From Candidatus Hinthialibacter antarcticus (GTDB lineage: Bacteria > Hinthialibacterota > Hinthialibacteria > Hinthialibacterales > Hinthialibacteraceae): a stretch of 46,413 bases of DNA. The stretch lies in assembly GCA_030765645.1 (NCBI GenBank), contig JAVCCE010000032.1:1-46413 (forward strand). Direction: 5' to 3'. The notes beneath the pieces were generated by a model. The model was not told the DNA's origin. It made no database searches and saw only the letters and a list, made by a program, of their open reading frames with translations. How positions within the stretch are numbered: the first letter of the stretch is position 1; each line of letters starts with the position of its first letter. A program made the position numbers and the translations under genes. Positions 1-12,753 of the stretch are shown piece by piece.

Positions 1-211
<211 letters not shown>

Positions 212-294
212 TTAACTTCACGGCCGCCGCTGCGAGTCCGCTAGTCTAAGCTATATATCAGGTCTTCTTTATCGGTTCGTTCTCGGGGAACCAA

Positions 295-2376
295 TTAAAA
301 ACCCATACCTGCGACGAGTTGTTGCTGCACCAATTTGGGAGCCTCTTCGTAATGGGACAATTGCATCGTGTAGGTTGCACGTCCCTGGGAAAGTGAACGA
401 AGGCTCGTCGCGTATCCGAACATTTCTGACAATGGAACCTCACCCTTGATGACTTGCGAGCCGCCGCGTTGCTCAATGCCCGACGTACGGCCTCGCCTTG
501 AGTTAAGGTTCCCAAGAATGTCACCCATACATTCTTCCGGGGTGACAATCTCGATTTCCATAATCGGCTCCATCAACACAGGCCCGGCTTTTTCAACTGC
601 CTGCCGGAAGGCGATGGATGCTGCGATCTGGAAGGCCAGGTCATTAGAGGTCGCTTGATCGTACGAGCCTCCTACTAGCCGCGCTCCTAAATCTAGCATA
701 GGAAAGCCAATTAAAATACCACTTTGTAGGTTCTCTATCAAGCCCTGCTTAACGGATTCTGCAAAGTTTTTTGGAATTACATCATCTGTAACTTCATTAA
801 TGAATTCAAACCCCTGATCGCGCTCACGGGGATACACTTCTAAGATGACATGGCCGAACATATTTTTGCCAGCCTGTTGGCGTTCATAGCGCTCTTCCGC
901 GCGGCTTTTTTTAGTAATCGTCTCGCGATAGGCGACTTGCGGCTTGCCGACATTCGCCTGTACGCCATATTCACGCAATATTCGATCTATGATAATTTCG
1001 AGGTGTAATTCGCCCATGCCCGACAAAATGGTCTGCCCGGTTTCTTCATCAATTTTCACATGGAAGGTCGGGTCTTCTTCCATCATTTTTTCAAGAGCGA
1101 ATGCTAATTTATCTTGATCGGCGACCGTTTTCGGTTCGACAGCGACGGCAATGACCGGGTCAGGATACGAAAGGTTTTCAAGAAGGATCGGGTGATTCAG
1201 ATCACATAGCGTATCGCCCGTCGTCGTAAAGTTCACTGGCGCACACGCAATGTCGCCCACTGTCACTTCGCTAATTTCTTCTTTTTTATTGGCGTGCATC
1301 CGCAACAGACGCCCAATTTTTTCTTTTTTGCCTTTTGCGGCGTTCAGAACAGCCTTGCCCGCCTGGGCCTTGCCGGAATAGACGCGAAAAAACGCCATCC
1401 GCCCGTGAGAGTCGGACGTGATTTTAAACGCCAGCGCAGAAAACGGCTCATTAATATCCGGCTTGCGCGTTTCTTCTTTTTCCGTATTCGGATGAATGCC
1501 TTTCACCGGCGGAATATCCAGCGGTGACGGCAGATAATCAATGACCGCATCCAACATCAACTGGATGCCTTTATTCTTCAATGCGGAGCCGCACATTACC
1601 GGTACCAATTCGCTTGAAACGGTCGCTTTGCGAATTGCCCTACGAATGGCGGCGGGGTCAATGTCATCGCCTTCTAAAAACGCGTGCATGATATCGTCGT
1701 CATAATCGGCGATGGCTTCAATCATGTGATTGCGGGCTTCTTCAGCGGCGTTTTGTAATTCATCAGGAATCTGACAGTCAGAAAACGCCGTACCGTAATC
1801 ATCGGCGCCTTCTTCCCAGGTGCGCGCTTTCATTTCGATTAAATCAATGACGCCCTGGAAATTTGATTCCGCGCCGATGGGGATTTGGATTGGCAACGGC
1901 TTGGCGCCTAAACGGTTGGTCATTTCATCGACAACGCGCTCAAACTCCGCGCCAGTACGGTCCATTTTATTAATAAATGCAATTCGTGGGACATGATAGC
2001 GGTCAGCCTGGCGCCAAACGGTTTCAGACTGCGGCTCGACGCCGCCCACCGCGCAAAAGACGACGACAGCGCCATCGAGTACGCGCAAGGAGCGCTCGAC
2101 CTCAATGGTGAAGTCAACGTGCCCCGGCGTGTCAATAATATTTATCTGGTGATTGTTCCACTGGCAGTAGGTCGCAGCGGAGGTGATGGTAATTCCCCGC
2201 TCTTTTTCCTGCTCCATCCAGTCCATTTCAGCGGCGCCGTCATGGACTTCGCCAATCTTGTGCGTACGCCCCGCGTAATACAGGACGCGCTCAGTGGTGG
2301 TCGTCTTGCCCGCGTCGATGTGGGCAGCGATTCCAATGTTGCGGATTATGGAGAGGTCGTTTTTTTTAGCGCACAC
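295..2376 (-). CDS. fusA: Elongation factor G
   Basis: Ribosomal translocase GTPase of 693 residues, the usual length for EF-G. Visible motifs are the G1 loop AHIDAGKTT (about residues 18-25), switch I RGITI (about 60-64), G3 DTPGHVDF with the catalytic His (about 82-89) and G4 NKMD (136-139). The C-terminal domains carry the typical [19 protein letters not shown] stretch. The reading frame starts at GTG (2374-2376); no in-frame ATG lies near the conserved N-terminus and the Shine-Dalgarno is weak. It lies between rpsG and tuf as in the str operon. A hairpin terminator separates it from rpsG, so its level may be set partly independently. A second, divergent EF-G paralogue is at 13925-16012. 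Confidence 0.98.
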   Translation of the reverse strand: MCAKKNDLSIIRNIGIAAHIDAGKTTTTERVLYYAGRTHKIGEVHDGAAEMDWMEQEKERGITITSAATYCQWNNHQINIIDTPGHVDFTIEVERSLRVLDGAVVVFCAVGGVEPQSETVWRQADRYHVPRIAFINKMDRTGAEFERVVDEMTNRLGAKPLPIQIPIGAESNFQGVIDLIEMKARTWEEGADDYGTAFSDCQIPDELQNAAEEARNHMIEAIADYDDDIMHAFLEGDDIDPAAIRRAIRKATVSSELVPVMCGSALKNKGIQLMLDAVIDYLPSPLDIPPVKGIHPNTEKEETRKPDINEPFSALAFKITSDSHGRMAFFRVYSGKAQAGKAVLNAAKGKKEKIGRLLRMHANKKEEISEVTVGDIACAPVNFTTTGDTLCDLNHPILLENLSYPDPVIAVAVEPKTVADQDKLAFALEKMMEEDPTFHVKIDEETGQTILSGMGELHLEIIIDRILREYGVQANVGKPQVAYRETITKKSRAEERYERQQAGKNMFGHVILEVYPRERDQGFEFINEVTDDVIPKNFAESVKQGLIENLQSGILIGFPMLDLGARLVGGSYDQATSNDLAFQIAASIAFRQAVEKAGPVLMEPIMEIEIVTPEECMGDILGNLNSRRGRTSGIEQRGGSQVIKGEVPLSEMFGYATSLRSLSQGRATYTMQLSHYEEAPKLVQQQLVAGMGF

Positions 2377-2420
2377 AATAATTGTCTATCCAGGCTGAAT
2401 AAAATTTATTTTTGGACTTG

Positions 2421-2450
2421 AAAACGCCGAGGCCCAAATGAGCCTCGGCG
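2421..2450 (-). terminator. Rho-independent terminator or attenuator between rpsG and fusA
   Basis: A perfect 9-bp stem (CGCCGAGGC / GCCTCGGCG, loop of 8) is followed on the minus strand by TTTTC. It lies 55 bases after the rpsG stop and about 45 bases before the fusA start, inside an otherwise co-directional operon. It probably reduces read-through into fusA-tuf. Confidence 0.75.
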
Positions 2451-2504
2451 AGATTGACAAACTTTACATGCAAGTGATTTGTCCCGCGCTGGTTGCGCGA
2501 CAGA

Positions 2505-2975
2505 CTACCAGCGGTAGTGGGCAAACGCCTTGTTGGCTTCCGCCATGCGGTGAGTGTCTTGTTTCTTTTTAATCGCAGTGCCCTGGTTTTGAGAGGCATC
2601 GAGCAATTCACCCGCCAATTTGGCGCGCATGTTCCGTTCACCACGTGAACGGGCAGCAGCAACCAACCAGCGGATCGCCAAGGTTTGTTGGCGCGTCGAG
2701 CGAACTTCGACTGGCACCTGATAGGTAGCGCCACCGACGCGACGAGAGCGAACCTCTAATGTCGGCTTCACATTATCAACCGCAGATTGAAACATTTCAA
2801 TCGGGTCTTTGTCCGCTTTTTTCTTGATTTCTTCCAAAGCGCCATAGAAGACATGTTCAGCCAGCGAACGCTTGCCGTCCAACATGATTCCATTGATGAA
2901 CTTGCTCACCAACACGTTTTTGTAAACGGGGTCGGGAGCGACTTTTCGTAGATCCGCACGCGATTTTCTTGACAT
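2505..2975 (-). CDS. rpsG: 30S ribosomal protein S7
   Basis: Primary 16S rRNA binding protein that nucleates the 30S head. It has 156 residues, the normal S7 length, and shows family signatures such as [39 protein letters not shown] and AHYRW at the C-terminus. It follows rpsL with a 56-base gap. The start is ATG at 2973-2975, with a purine-rich GGAGAG upstream at long spacing. In E. coli S7 represses the str operon; whether that holds here cannot be judged, but the downstream terminator is a likely control point. Confidence 0.98.
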   Translation of the reverse strand: MSRKSRADLRKVAPDPVYKNVLVSKFINGIMLDGKRSLAEHVFYGALEEIKKKADKDPIEMFQSAVDNVKPTLEVRSRRVGGATYQVPVEVRSTRQQTLAIRWLVAAARSRGERNMRAKLAGELLDASQNQGTAIKKKQDTHRMAEANKAFAHYRW

Positions 2976-3031
2976 TTTACTTTATCTCTCCAAGAACTCT
3001 TTCAAGTCTCTTATCTATAACGATTTTATGA

Positions 3032-3406
3032 TTATTCTTTTGGACGTTTGGAACCATACTTGGAACGTCCGCGCCGACGGGAGTCTACGCCAATGGTTTC
3101 CAACACGCCGCGAATGACGTGATAGCGAACCGAAGGCAAATCTTTCACACGACCGCCGCGAATCAGCACAATGGAGTGCTCTTGAAGGTTATGGCCTTCG
3201 CCGGGAATGTACGCATTCACTTCAATGCCGTTGGTCAAACGAACGCGAGCAACTTTGCGCAGCGCTGAATTCGGCTTTTTGGGGCTCATGGTCCACACGC
3301 GAGTGCAAACGCCGCGTTTTTGCGGGCAGCCTTTCATCGCCGGGGCTTTGGATTTTTTGGTTTTTGTCTTGCGTCCCTTTTTGATCAGCTGATTGATCGT
3401 CGGCAT
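3032..3406 (-). CDS. rpsL: 30S ribosomal protein S12
   Basis: Decoding-centre protein of 124 residues. The conserved core [20 protein letters not shown] and [10 protein letters not shown] are present, as is KDLP with the Asp that RimO methylthiolates in many bacteria. The Lys residues where streptomycin resistance usually arises are wild-type. The loop reads KDLPS where E. coli has KDLPG, a natural difference near the same drug site. It sits 163 bases downstream of rpoC; a modest hairpin (TGAGGC/GCCTCA, 3526-3547) lies in that spacer without a clear T-run. Confidence 0.98.
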   Translation of the reverse strand: MPTINQLIKKGRKTKTKKSKAPAMKGCPQKRGVCTRVWTMSPKKPNSALRKVARVRLTNGIEVNAYIPGEGHNLQEHSIVLIRGGRVKDLPSVRYHVIRGVLETIGVDSRRRGRSKYGSKRPKE

Positions 3407-3569
3407 AATAATTCCTTATGTCTTATATATTCTTGTGTCTATAAAAGTTGTTTTTATCCACAAATTGAGCCCCGATCATGCACTTTATTCGCATTAGGGG
3501 CGCAAGTGGAAAAGAATAAGAGCGATGAGGCCTATCGTCAAGCCTCACCGCCCGTATTTGTCACTCGAA

Positions 3570-6500
3570 TCAAACGTGAGCCTTCACACGGTCCCGGCTT
3601 AAAATCTCGTTGTAATACTTTGCATGATACCCCCAGCCGGTGCCTGCTGGAATCAAGTGGCCCATGATTACGTTTTCTTTCAAGCCCAAAAGGTGGTCGA
3701 TCTTGCTGCTGATCGCGGCTTGAGTCAGTACCCGCGTGGTTTCCTGGAAGGAAGCCGCCGAGATAAATGATTCCGTATTCAAGGAGGCTTTGGTGATGCC
3801 CAAAAGCCTCGGTTTGAACTGGGCCGGTTTACCACCCTGTTGCATGACCTTTTCGTTTTCCTGGCTCACTTGATAGCGGTCGATATCTTCATCCAGTAAG
3901 AAACTACTATCGCCGGAGTCAGTGATGGTTACCTTGCGGAATTGTTGGCGGACAATGACTTCGATGTGCTTATCATTGATGCCAACGCCCTGCAAACGAT
4001 AGACTTCCTGCACTTCATTGATGAGATACATCTGCGTTGCGCGTTCACCCATGACTTCGAGATATTCGTGAGGGTCAATGGAACCATCAACCAGTTTGTC
4101 GCCAGTTGAAATCCAATCGCCGTCACGAACAATCACGTGCTTGCCAGCGTCGATTTCATGAGCACTGAGCACTGAGCCGTCTTTATCGGTAATCAAGATA
4201 ATACGCGTACCGCGACGGCGTTTTTTGCCGATCTTATCTTCGATTTGCTCAGCCAGTTCTTCCAGTTCATCCGGCATTGGGATTTTCACCCAGCCGTCGA
4301 CTTTCGTAATAATGGCCAAGTCGCGTTGTTTCGGACGACGCGCTTCGAAGAGTTCTTCAACACGGGGCAAACCACCGGTCACGTCGCGGGATTTAAAGGT
4401 TTCTTTTGGAATTTTGGCCAGAATATCGCCAGGGCTGATCTCATCGCCGTCGTTCACAACAATATGCGCGCCGGAAGGCAAGGAGTGGTATTCAGGCTGC
4501 TTGCCGCGTTTTTTGATGATTAGCGATGGGTGCTTGTCTTCGCGGTGCTCCATAACAATCATCTGCGATGACGCGCCGCCTTCTGGACGCTGACGGCGCA
4601 TGGTGACGCCTTCAATGATCTGTTCAAAATGCGCGACGCCTTCCATGGAAGCGATTTCCGCCTTGAAGTACGGGTCCCAACGCGAAATTACGTTGCACTC
4701 GTCTTTCTTACCAGACGTACGGAAGAAGGACGTTCCGCGCCGCTCGACTTCTTCGCCGGCGGCGACAAAGATCGTTGCGCCCAATGAAATGCCGCCTTCC
4801 AACTGACGGAACCGGTCCGCGAGTTGTTCGGTGTGGGCGAGAATCATCCCACTGAGAACATCTGCGCCGTCTTCAACGGTAATGATTGATCCCGGCGGCA
4901 AGGTGTATTCGTCAATGACGTCTTCATTTCGGTCAACAACGCAAATACGAGGAGGTCTGCCGCTCGTATAATCGCTGATAATTGATTTCAGGTTATTGGT
5001 AACGGGGTCCAACACGCGGCGAATGGTCACGCCTTCAACGATGTCCGCAAAGCGAATTTTGCCTTCAGTGCGGGCAATCGTCGGCGTGATGTGATACGCC
5101 AATGGCTGCCCTGCTTTGACCGATTCGCCGTCTTTAATCTGTAAGCGGTGACCCGGTTGCAGATTGTACAATTCAGCCGCTCCACCTTTGGAGACTTCAA
5201 CCTGTCCATCAAAGAAACCGCGCGGGACGACCAACTCATCGCCGTCTTTTTCCAGGTCTTTTGTGGTGATGTTTTTGAACTGTGCTTTACCGTCAATGTG
5301 AGTAACGACAGGCACCTGCAGCGGGTTCCATTCGGCGATCATATCTCCAGGAGTAACCCGGTCGCCGTCACTGAAGCGCAATACGGCTCCCTGAGGAATG
5401 TTCGGGAAAGACGCAATTTCTTTTCCACGCGTGTTCACAAGCATAATGGTACCGCCGCCGCGAACTACGCAGAATTTCTTGCCCATCGGAATGGTTTCTA
5501 ATTTACTGAACTTAATCAACGGTTCGCTTCGACTCAGACCGTCAGGACATGTGATGCTAGACCGTAACAAGATCGGACGACCGATGTTGTTGACCGCAAT
5601 CAGGTCTTTCTTACGGTTTTCGACTAAGTTTAAATTGATGTATTTGATAACGCCTGATTCACCGTTGCGAAGACCGCCCACGCCGTCATCGTTATGGCGC
5701 ATACGGATTTCGGATTCTTCCAGAATACGGCTTGTCGTACCACCGATGTGGAAGGTACGCAGCGTTAACTGCGTTCCCGGCTCGCCGATGGATTGCGCTG
5801 CGATAATCCCAGTCGCTTCACCGATGCGGACGGGGCTGCGTCGCGACAAATCGCGTCCATAGCATTTGGCGCAAACGCCGCGCGGCGATTCGCACGCCAC
5901 CACGGAACGAATATAGACGTTTTCCAAACCGCAACGACCAATCATAGAAGCAGCGGTTTCATCGACTTCTTCGCCCTGCGCCACGATCACGTTACCGTTG
6001 AGCGGATTGATAATATCTTCCGCCGCCGTACGGCCCAACACGCGATCTTCCAGCGATTCCATTTCCTGGTCGCCTTCTTTAATTGAAGCGACATCCAACC
6101 CGGCCAAGGTGCCGCAGTCGGGTTCCGTGATAATTACGTCTTGGGCGACATCAATCAGGCGGCGCGTCAGGTAGCCCGCCTCCGCCGTCTTGAGCGCCGT
6201 ATCAGCCAGACCCTTACGGGCGCCGTGCGTAGAAATAAAGTATTCCAACACGGTGAGGCCTTCTTTAAAGTTCGATTCAATGGGGGATTCGATGATTTCA
6301 CCGATACCACCCGTCAGTTTTTTCATTGGCTTCGACATCAAACCGCGCATACCCGCCAACTGGCGAATCTGTTGTTTTGAACCACGAGCGCCGGAGTCAG
6401 CCATGATATAAATGGGGTTGAAGCCCTGATTGTCGGTCTTCAACTCATTCATCATTTCTTCCGCGACTTTTTCCGTGGTTTCAATCCAACGGTCAATCAC

Positions 6501-8519
6501 TTTGTTATAGCGTTCGATATCGGTGATCGCGCCTTTTTCAAACTGATCAAGAATGATTTGGACTTCGCCGCGCGCGGCGTCGAGCAATTCATTTTTGCGT
6601 TTGGGAACCACCATGTCAGTCAAGCCGATGGAGATGCCGCCGACCTTGGCGTAGTGATATCCTAAGTTCTTGAGATCATCCAAAAATTTCGCGCACCGCT
6701 GTTTTCCACATTTTTTGTAGCAATCCAAAACCAATGCGGCCAACGATTTTTTATTGAAGATTTTGTTCGCAAAGCGAAGTTCTTCAGGCAGAATGTCATT
6801 AAAGATAATGCGGCCCGCTGTGGTACGAAGGCGGATGCCTTTAATACGGACTTCGATTTCATCCTGCAAACCAATGATGCCGTGATCGTAAGCGATCAAC
6901 GCTTCACGTTCATCGGTATAGCGCTTCGGTTCCGAACCATTGATTGCATTCCGAACTTTCGTTACGAAATAGCACCCCAGAACGATATCCTGGCTGGGCG
7001 TCGCGATTGGCATACCGCTGGCAGGCCCTAAAATGTTGTGCATCGCCAGCATCGAGTCGCGACACTCCTGTTGCGCTTCTTGTGAAAGAGGAACGTGTAC
7101 CGCCATCTGATCGCCGTCAAAGTCAGCGTTAAACGCCGTACAGGTTAGGGGGTGAAGACGAATCGCCTTCCCTTCAACCAGTTTGGGCTGAAACGCTTGC
7201 ATACCCATCCGGTGAAGAGTCGGGGCGCGGTTCAGAATGACCGGGTGGTCCCGGATGACTTCTTCCAAGACGTCAAACACTTCCGGGTCGCCGCGCTCAA
7301 TTTTGCGCTTGGCGCTGCGGATGGTGGTCACTTCGTCCAGTTCTTCTAACCGGCGAATGATAAATGGTTCAAAGAGTTCGAGCGCCATTTGCTTGGGCAA
7401 CCCGCACTCGTTGTATTTCAAATCAGGGCCGCAAACGATAACAGAACGGCCGGAATAATCGACGCGCTTTCCGAGAAGGTTCTGGCGGAAGCGGCCTTGC
7501 TTGCCTTTCAGCATATCGCTAAGCGACTTGAGCGGACGGTTGTTGGAGCCTTTAACGGGGCGACCGCGACGACCATTGTCCAGCAACGCATCGACTGCTT
7601 CCTGCAGCATGCGTTTTTCATTGCGGATAATGACTTCCGGCGCGCGCACTTCTTTCAAGCGGCGCAAACGGTTGTTGCGGTTAATCACGCGACGATAGAG
7701 GTCATTCAAGTCAGACGTCGCGAAGCGCCCGCCGTCCAATGGAACCAAAGGACGCAAGTCAGGCGGTATTACGGGTAATACTTCCATGACCATCCATTCG
7801 GGACGGTTGCTGCTATGTTTGAAATCGCCGATGACTTTCAGGCGTTTGATGCATCGTTTCACTTTTTGTTTCGACTTGCCTTCACGGATGACCTTACGCA
7901 TTTCTTCCGTCATGGATTCCAAGTCGAGATTTTGCAAAATTTCCTGAATCGCTTCCGCGCCCATGCCAACGCGGAAATCGCTGCCGTACTCTTCGCGCAT
8001 CCGCAAGTATTCGCGCTCACTGAGAACGTCCATATAGGTGAGTTCAGCGCTGCCCGGATCGAGAACGATATATTCTTCGTAATAGAGAACGCGTTCCAGC
8101 GTCTTGATGGAGAGATCTAAAAGCAAGGCCAAAATGCTGGGCACGCCTTTTGAAAACCAAATATGCGCAACCGGCATTTCAAGTTCAATGTGTCCCAGGC
8201 GGGTACGGCGTACGCGGGATTGAGTCACTTCAACGCCGCAACGGTCGCAAACGACGCCGCGATGTTTAATGCCTTTGAACTTGCCGCAAGAGCATTCATA
8301 GTCGCGGGTCGGACCGAAAATGCGCTCGCAGAACAAACCGTCATTTTTCGGTTTGTATGTTTTGTAGTCGATGGTTTCAGGGTTTTTCACTTCCCCATAC
8401 GACCAACCGCGAATTTGGTCCGGTGAGGTCAAACTGATCCGAATAGAGCGGACCCGGTTGATGTCACGGATTTCATCTTCACGGCGTTTTGATGCTGGCG
8501 TTTGTAACGATTTCCACAT
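3570..8519 (-). CDS. rpoC: DNA-directed RNA polymerase subunit beta-prime (long form)
   Basis: Catalytic largest subunit of RNA polymerase. The first zinc site is C76/C78/C91/C94, the Mg-binding loop NADFDGD is at about 464-470 and the second zinc site is C802/C876/C883/C886. The trigger loop begins at [11 protein letters not shown] (about 917-927). At 1649 residues it is about 240 longer than E. coli beta-prime. The excess is in the trigger-loop insertion, which spans about 930-1378 before [19 protein letters not shown]. That insertion repeats the pattern D-G-x-x-(V/I)-x-x-G several times ([36 protein letters not shown]), as expected for sandwich-barrel hybrid motifs. It lies 48 bases downstream of rpoB and is certainly co-transcribed with it. 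Confidence 0.99.
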   Translation of the reverse strand: MWKSLQTPASKRREDEIRDINRVRSIRISLTSPDQIRGWSYGEVKNPETIDYKTYKPKNDGLFCERIFGPTRDYECSCGKFKGIKHRGVVCDRCGVEVTQSRVRRTRLGHIELEMPVAHIWFSKGVPSILALLLDLSIKTLERVLYYEEYIVLDPGSAELTYMDVLSEREYLRMREEYGSDFRVGMGAEAIQEILQNLDLESMTEEMRKVIREGKSKQKVKRCIKRLKVIGDFKHSSNRPEWMVMEVLPVIPPDLRPLVPLDGGRFATSDLNDLYRRVINRNNRLRRLKEVRAPEVIIRNEKRMLQEAVDALLDNGRRGRPVKGSNNRPLKSLSDMLKGKQGRFRQNLLGKRVDYSGRSVIVCGPDLKYNECGLPKQMALELFEPFIIRRLEELDEVTTIRSAKRKIERGDPEVFDVLEEVIRDHPVILNRAPTLHRMGMQAFQPKLVEGKAIRLHPLTCTAFNADFDGDQMAVHVPLSQEAQQECRDSMLAMHNILGPASGMPIATPSQDIVLGCYFVTKVRNAINGSEPKRYTDEREALIAYDHGIIGLQDEIEVRIKGIRLRTTAGRIIFNDILPEELRFANKIFNKKSLAALVLDCYKKCGKQRCAKFLDDLKNLGYHYAKVGGISIGLTDMVVPKRKNELLDAARGEVQIILDQFEKGAITDIERYNKVIDRWIETTEKVAEEMMNELKTDNQGFNPIYIMADSGARGSKQQIRQLAGMRGLMSKPMKKLTGGIGEIIESPIESNFKEGLTVLEYFISTHGARKGLADTALKTAEAGYLTRRLIDVAQDVIITEPDCGTLAGLDVASIKEGDQEMESLEDRVLGRTAAEDIINPLNGNVIVAQGEEVDETAASMIGRCGLENVYIRSVVACESPRGVCAKCYGRDLSRRSPVRIGEATGIIAAQSIGEPGTQLTLRTFHIGGTTSRILEESEIRMRHNDDGVGGLRNGESGVIKYINLNLVENRKKDLIAVNNIGRPILLRSSITCPDGLSRSEPLIKFSKLETIPMGKKFCVVRGGGTIMLVNTRGKEIASFPNIPQGAVLRFSDGDRVTPGDMIAEWNPLQVPVVTHIDGKAQFKNITTKDLEKDGDELVVPRGFFDGQVEVSKGGAAELYNLQPGHRLQIKDGESVKAGQPLAYHITPTIARTEGKIRFADIVEGVTIRRVLDPVTNNLKSIISDYTSGRPPRICVVDRNEDVIDEYTLPPGSIITVEDGADVLSGMILAHTEQLADRFRQLEGGISLGATIFVAAGEEVERRGTSFFRTSGKKDECNVISRWDPYFKAEIASMEGVAHFEQIIEGVTMRRQRPEGGASSQMIVMEHREDKHPSLIIKKRGKQPEYHSLPSGAHIVVNDGDEISPGDILAKIPKETFKSRDVTGGLPRVEELFEARRPKQRDLAIITKVDGWVKIPMPDELEELAEQIEDKIGKKRRRGTRIILITDKDGSVLSAHEIDAGKHVIVRDGDWISTGDKLVDGSIDPHEYLEVMGERATQMYLINEVQEVYRLQGVGINDKHIEVIVRQQFRKVTITDSGDSSFLLDEDIDRYQVSQENEKVMQQGGKPAQFKPRLLGITKASLNTESFISAASFQETTRVLTQAAISSKIDHLLGLKENVIMGHLIPAGTGWGYHAKYYNEILSRDRVKAHV

Positions 8520-8567
8520 AGGAGCGTACTCCTTAATTAGTATCTGGTTTTGCGTTCGACGGAACGG

Positions 8568-11500
8568 TTACTTCGTTTCAGTTAACAATGCTTTTTCAGG
8601 CCGTTTTTCTGGCCTGGATTCACCCGGTTCACCGGCTCCGCCCTCTTCTTCCACCAATTCGATGCCGAGCGCGAGACTCTGCAATTCTTTGATGAGAACG
8701 TAGAACGATTCGGGAATTCCCGGCGCTCTCGCGTTCTTGCCTTTGACGATTGCTTCATAGATGCGGTTACGGCCTATGATGTCATCTGACTTCACCGTCA
8801 GCAGTTCCTGCAAGGTATGCGCGGCGCCGTATGCTTCGAGCGCCCACACTTCCATCTCGCCCAAACGCTGACCGCCGAATTGCGCCTTACCGCCCAATGG
8901 CTGTTGTGTGACCAGTGAATAGGGGCCAATCGAACGGGCGTGAATTTTATCATCGACCAAGTGGTTCAATTTCAACATATAGATGATGCCGACAGTGACC
9001 TGCTCAGCGAACGGCTCGCCAGTGCGTCCATCAAAGACCACGCTCTTACCCGTTTCGGGCAGACCGGCTTCTTTCAGGAGATCAAAAACGTCCGATTCTT
9101 TTGCGCCGTCAAAGACAGGCGTGGCAATGTGAAAGCCCAGTTTATGGATCGCCCATCCAAGGTGCGTCTCAAAAATCTGCCCGACGTTCATTCGGGACGG
9201 AACACCCAACGGATTCAACGTAATATCGACCGGAGTACCGTCTGCAAGGTGAGGCATGTCTTCAACCGGAACGACGCGCGAGATGACGCCCTTGTTTCCG
9301 TGACGACCCGCCATCTTGTCGCCAATAGAAAGGCGTTTCTTTTTGGCAATATATACTTTGACCATTTTGAGTACGCCAGGAGACAGGTTGTCGCCGGTTT
9401 TGATGTACTCAACTTGCTTTTCGTACTGTTGCTGAATCTCTTCCATGTCAGCGCGGTATTTCATGCGCAAATGGTCGAGTACGGGATCATCGGGAATGCT
9501 CAAATCACGGATATCCAAGTCGCCCAATTTATTGAGATCGTTCTTGGTTACCTTTTTGCCTTGCGACAAGAGAATTTCGCCCGTTAGAGGGTTCACGATG
9601 TCGCTGGCCAATTCACGACCAACTAGCGCCCGCTCGGAACGCTCGATCCATTCGGCGTCAATGGCTTCGGTTTTCTTTTCACGGTCAGCCAACAATCGCT
9701 TGATGGCGCGTTCGTCTTCCGTACGGCTGCGCCCGCCGCGCATCTTGCGAGCGAACACTTTGACGTCAACAACAATGCCCTTGGTTCCAGGCGACGCCTT
9801 GAGCGAAATATCTTTTACGTCTTCCGCCCGCTTACCAAAGATGGCGCGCAGCAGCTTTTCGACGTTTGAGGTTTGCACTTTGCCCTTGGGCGAAATCTTA
9901 CCAACAAGAATGTCGCCGGGGCTAACGGGAGCGCCGATGCGGATCACACCGTTTTCATCCAGGTTGCGTAATGCTTCTTCGCCAACATTGGGGATGTCGC
10001 GGGTGATTTCTTCTTCGCCCAATTTAGTGTCGCGCGCTTCGACTTTGAATTCTTCGACGTGAACGCTGGTAAAAACGTCTTCTTTAATCAAGCGCTCGCT
10101 AACAACGATCGCGTCTTCGAAGTTCGCGCCTTCCCATGACATGAAAGCGACCAGGACGTTCTTGCCGAGAGCGATTTCGCCTTTGTCGGTCGCAGGGCCA
10201 TCAGCGATAACCCAACCCGCGTCAACATGGATACCTGCACGGACAATCGGCTTTTGGTTCACGCAAGTATTCTGGTTGGAACGCATAAACTTCGACAAAA
10301 CGTATTCGTCTATGTCGTTCTCGTGTTCAGGATCATCCGGCCGAACCACAATGCGTTCGGCGGAAACATATTCCACATTGCCGGAGCGTTTCGCGACCAC
10401 AACAACGCCGGAGTCTTTCGCGGCTTTGTATTCGACGCCAGTACCAACAAGCGGCGCTTCGGGACGCAAAAGAGGAACCGCTTGGCGCTGCATGTTTGAA
10501 CCCATGAGTGCGCGGTTGGCATCATCGTGTTCTAAAAATGGAATCAACGCGGACGAAATAGAAACCAACTGTTTCGGCGAAACGTCCATGTAGTGAATCT
10601 GGTCAGGAGAAACGCGAGGGAAGTTGCCGCGATAGCGCGTCAACACCGTCTCGTTGATGAACTTGCCCTTACCGTCAATCGGCGCGTTGGCCTGAGCGAT
10701 GATCGAATTGTCTTCATCATCGGCGGAAAGGTATTCAATTTCTTTTGAAGCAATGCCGTTCTTCACTTTACGGTAAGGCGTTTCAATGAAACCAAATTCA
10801 TTGACCCGCGCATAAGTAGAAAGACTTGAAATCAGACCGATGTTCGGGCCTTCCGGGGTTTCAATCGGACAAACGCGACCATAGTGGGTGTGGTGAACGT
10901 CGCGCACTTCAAATCCGGCGCGTTCACGATTCAGGCCGCCTGGTCCCAACGCCGACAAACGGCGCTTGTGGGTCAACTCAGACAGCGGGTTGACTTGATC
11001 GAGAAACTGCGACAACTGGCTGCGCCCAAAGAAATCGGCGATGGCTGTTGTGATTGGCTTCGCGTTAATCAAGTTACGGGGCATCACGTTTTCGATGTCA
11101 AGAATGCCCATCTTTTCGCGAATGGTGCGTTCCATGCGGGCCAAACCAACGCGCACTTGATTTTCTAACAATTCGCCGATGGTGCGGACGCGACGGTTGC
11201 CCAAGTGATCAATATCATCCGAGGCCGCCTCGCCGCGATACACGGAGAGCATATAGCGAACCACGCCGATGATATCTTCAACGGTCAGGGTCACGTCTTC
11301 GATTGGAATATCAACGCCCAATTTTTTATTGAGACGATAGCGGCCCACGCGGGAGAGATCATAACGGCGCTCTTTGGTAAACAAGTTCTCAAAAAGCATG
11401 ATCGCGTTTTTGGCTGCGGGCGGCTCGCCGGGACGCAAGGTTTGATAAATTTCACCCAGCGCCGACTCTTTGTCTGAAGTATTATCTTTAAGGATCGTGT

Positions 11501-12398
11501 TTCGAATAATATTAAAATCGCGCGAATCGCCTTCAACCAACCAAATCGAACCGGCTTTCATTTCGACCAATTTATCGAAAACAGCGTCGGTGATTTCCGT
11601 ACCCGCTTCAACGAGAACGGAATTGGTTTCGGGGTCAACGTAATCACGACCGACGACCTTGCCCACTAACGTATTTCGGCTGCGGGAAGTCACCTTGGCT
11701 TCGCGTTGCTTGACGAATAAATTCATAATGTCTTCGTCGGTTTCATACCCAAATGCGCGAAGCAATACCGAAGCAGGCAACTTTCGGCGACGATCAATGA
11801 TAACGGACAAAACGTCATTGAGGTCGTTTTCAAATTCCAGCCAAGCGCCCCGATTGGGAATTATGCTCGCTTTAATCAAGCGCTGACCGCTGTGGTGAGA
11901 CTCGACATTAAAGGTCGCGCCTGGAGAACGGTGCAACTGGCTGACTACAACGCGCTCGGCGCCGTTAATGACGAACGTTCCCCGCTCGGTCATCAAAGGA
12001 ATCTCGCCAAGATAAATTTCTTCTTCGCGAATATCGACAATCTGAGGCTCGGAATCTTTGTCTTCGGCCTGCTTGACCACCAAACGCACCTTGATGCGCA
12101 ACGGCGCAGCGTAGGTCATTCCACGGTCAATACACTCCATCACGGAGTACTTGGGGCGCCCCAACGTATAGTTAACAAACTCCAACATTGAGCCGTCGCG
12201 GCCTTTGACCGGGAAAATGGAACCAAACGCCTGTTGCATTCCAACATCTTTGCGGCGATCAGGCAGTTCCTGGCCTTGCAGAAACAACGCATACGACTGT
12301 TGCTGCGTTTCGATTAAGTCGGGAATTTCGATGACGTCCTGAATCTTGGCGAAGCTGCGTCGTTCGCGCCATGGACAATCGTTTACGGCTTTCGTCAT
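8568..12398 (-). CDS. rpoB: DNA-directed RNA polymerase subunit beta
   Basis: Second-largest RNA polymerase subunit, 1276 residues. Landmarks are the fork and rifampicin pocket at about 458-484 ([19 protein letters not shown], then [13 protein letters not shown]), [15 protein letters not shown] (about 508-522) and the active-site [12 protein letters not shown]. The [20 protein letters not shown] clamp segment is also present. Val469 replaces the Asn at E. coli position 518 in the rifampicin region; the Asp, Ser, His and Ser contact positions are otherwise conserved. The gene starts with ATG after TGAGGAGACGCTC, a good Shine-Dalgarno. The usual rplJ-rplL pair is absent upstream; instead there is a long leader and then a divergent HAD gene. 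Confidence 0.99.
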   Translation of the reverse strand: MTKAVNDCPWRERRSFAKIQDVIEIPDLIETQQQSYALFLQGQELPDRRKDVGMQQAFGSIFPVKGRDGSMLEFVNYTLGRPKYSVMECIDRGMTYAAPLRIKVRLVVKQAEDKDSEPQIVDIREEEIYLGEIPLMTERGTFVINGAERVVVSQLHRSPGATFNVESHHSGQRLIKASIIPNRGAWLEFENDLNDVLSVIIDRRRKLPASVLLRAFGYETDEDIMNLFVKQREAKVTSRSRNTLVGKVVGRDYVDPETNSVLVEAGTEITDAVFDKLVEMKAGSIWLVEGDSRDFNIIRNTILKDNTSDKESALGEIYQTLRPGEPPAAKNAIMLFENLFTKERRYDLSRVGRYRLNKKLGVDIPIEDVTLTVEDIIGVVRYMLSVYRGEAASDDIDHLGNRRVRTIGELLENQVRVGLARMERTIREKMGILDIENVMPRNLINAKPITTAIADFFGRSQLSQFLDQVNPLSELTHKRRLSALGPGGLNRERAGFEVRDVHHTHYGRVCPIETPEGPNIGLISSLSTYARVNEFGFIETPYRKVKNGIASKEIEYLSADDEDNSIIAQANAPIDGKGKFINETVLTRYRGNFPRVSPDQIHYMDVSPKQLVSISSALIPFLEHDDANRALMGSNMQRQAVPLLRPEAPLVGTGVEYKAAKDSGVVVVAKRSGNVEYVSAERIVVRPDDPEHENDIDEYVLSKFMRSNQNTCVNQKPIVRAGIHVDAGWVIADGPATDKGEIALGKNVLVAFMSWEGANFEDAIVVSERLIKEDVFTSVHVEEFKVEARDTKLGEEEITRDIPNVGEEALRNLDENGVIRIGAPVSPGDILVGKISPKGKVQTSNVEKLLRAIFGKRAEDVKDISLKASPGTKGIVVDVKVFARKMRGGRSRTEDERAIKRLLADREKKTEAIDAEWIERSERALVGRELASDIVNPLTGEILLSQGKKVTKNDLNKLGDLDIRDLSIPDDPVLDHLRMKYRADMEEIQQQYEKQVEYIKTGDNLSPGVLKMVKVYIAKKKRLSIGDKMAGRHGNKGVISRVVPVEDMPHLADGTPVDITLNPLGVPSRMNVGQIFETHLGWAIHKLGFHIATPVFDGAKESDVFDLLKEAGLPETGKSVVFDGRTGEPFAEQVTVGIIYMLKLNHLVDDKIHARSIGPYSLVTQQPLGGKAQFGGQRLGEMEVWALEAYGAAHTLQELLTVKSDDIIGRNRIYEAIVKGKNARAPGIPESFYVLIKELQSLALGIELVEEEGGAGEPGESRPEKRPEKALLTETK

Positions 12399-12546
12399 GA
12401 GCGTCTCCTCAGATCAAGAGGTTTTCCGTACCATTGTTATTCGTGTTAATATCTTTGGTGGTTGCCTTCCGCGTACCTGACACATATACAGGCTGGTTCA
12501 CAAAAACGGTCTCCATGAGGGAGGCCGCCCACGCGGAACACGTAAA

Positions 12547-12568
12547 GCCGGCAATCTATTCTGCCGGC
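12547..12568 (-). promoter_or_regulatory. GCCGGCA hairpin in the rpoB leader
   Basis: Perfect 7-bp stem GCCGGCA/TGCCGGC with an 8-base loop, followed on the minus strand by TTTACG. Its T-run is too short for a confident terminator, so it may be a leader structure or a weak second attenuator. Confidence 0.45.
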
Positions 12569-12620
12569 GGTGCTTCCTGGTTAGGCGGGGTTCAAATTCG
12601 TACGAACATTGCAATAACGC

Positions 12621-12645
12621 AAAAATCCCCGTCTTGAAGACGAGG
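12621..12645 (-). terminator. Terminator-like attenuator in the rpoB leader
   Basis: On the minus strand CCTCGTC and GACGGGG pair (7 bp, one G-U) around a 5-base loop and are followed by ATTTTTG. It lies about 100 bases downstream of the predicted transcription start and about 220 bases before rpoB, so any activity would cut the transcript before the gene. Confidence 0.6.
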
Positions 12646-12753
12646 TTATCCCCTTCATTCATTCTCGATATCCGTACGTTCATCGCGCGCTTTTTTTGGT
12701 GAGTGGTTCTTGGTTCACAGGGTCTCTTTACTAGAAAACGAATCAAGTGAGAA

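Larger units (their letters stand above)
12399..12747 (-). promoter_or_regulatory. Long rpoB leader (about 350 bases)
   Basis: Non-coding stretch between the predicted rpoB start of transcription and the rpoB start codon. It contains two hairpins listed separately, one followed by a T-run. I see no plausible gene on either strand: the open frames here have no convincing start signals and no family resemblance. Its length and hairpins suggest transcription attenuation of rpoBC. Confidence 0.55.

Noticed and set aside
8940-9587. 215-residue open frame on the plus strand
   Set aside because: Antisense to rpoB. No start signal or family motif; the long frame is a by-product of rpoB codon bias.
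12570-12600. GGGGTTCAAATTCG, tRNA T-loop-like
   Set aside because: The flanking bases do not pair into a T stem and no anticodon or acceptor arm is present.
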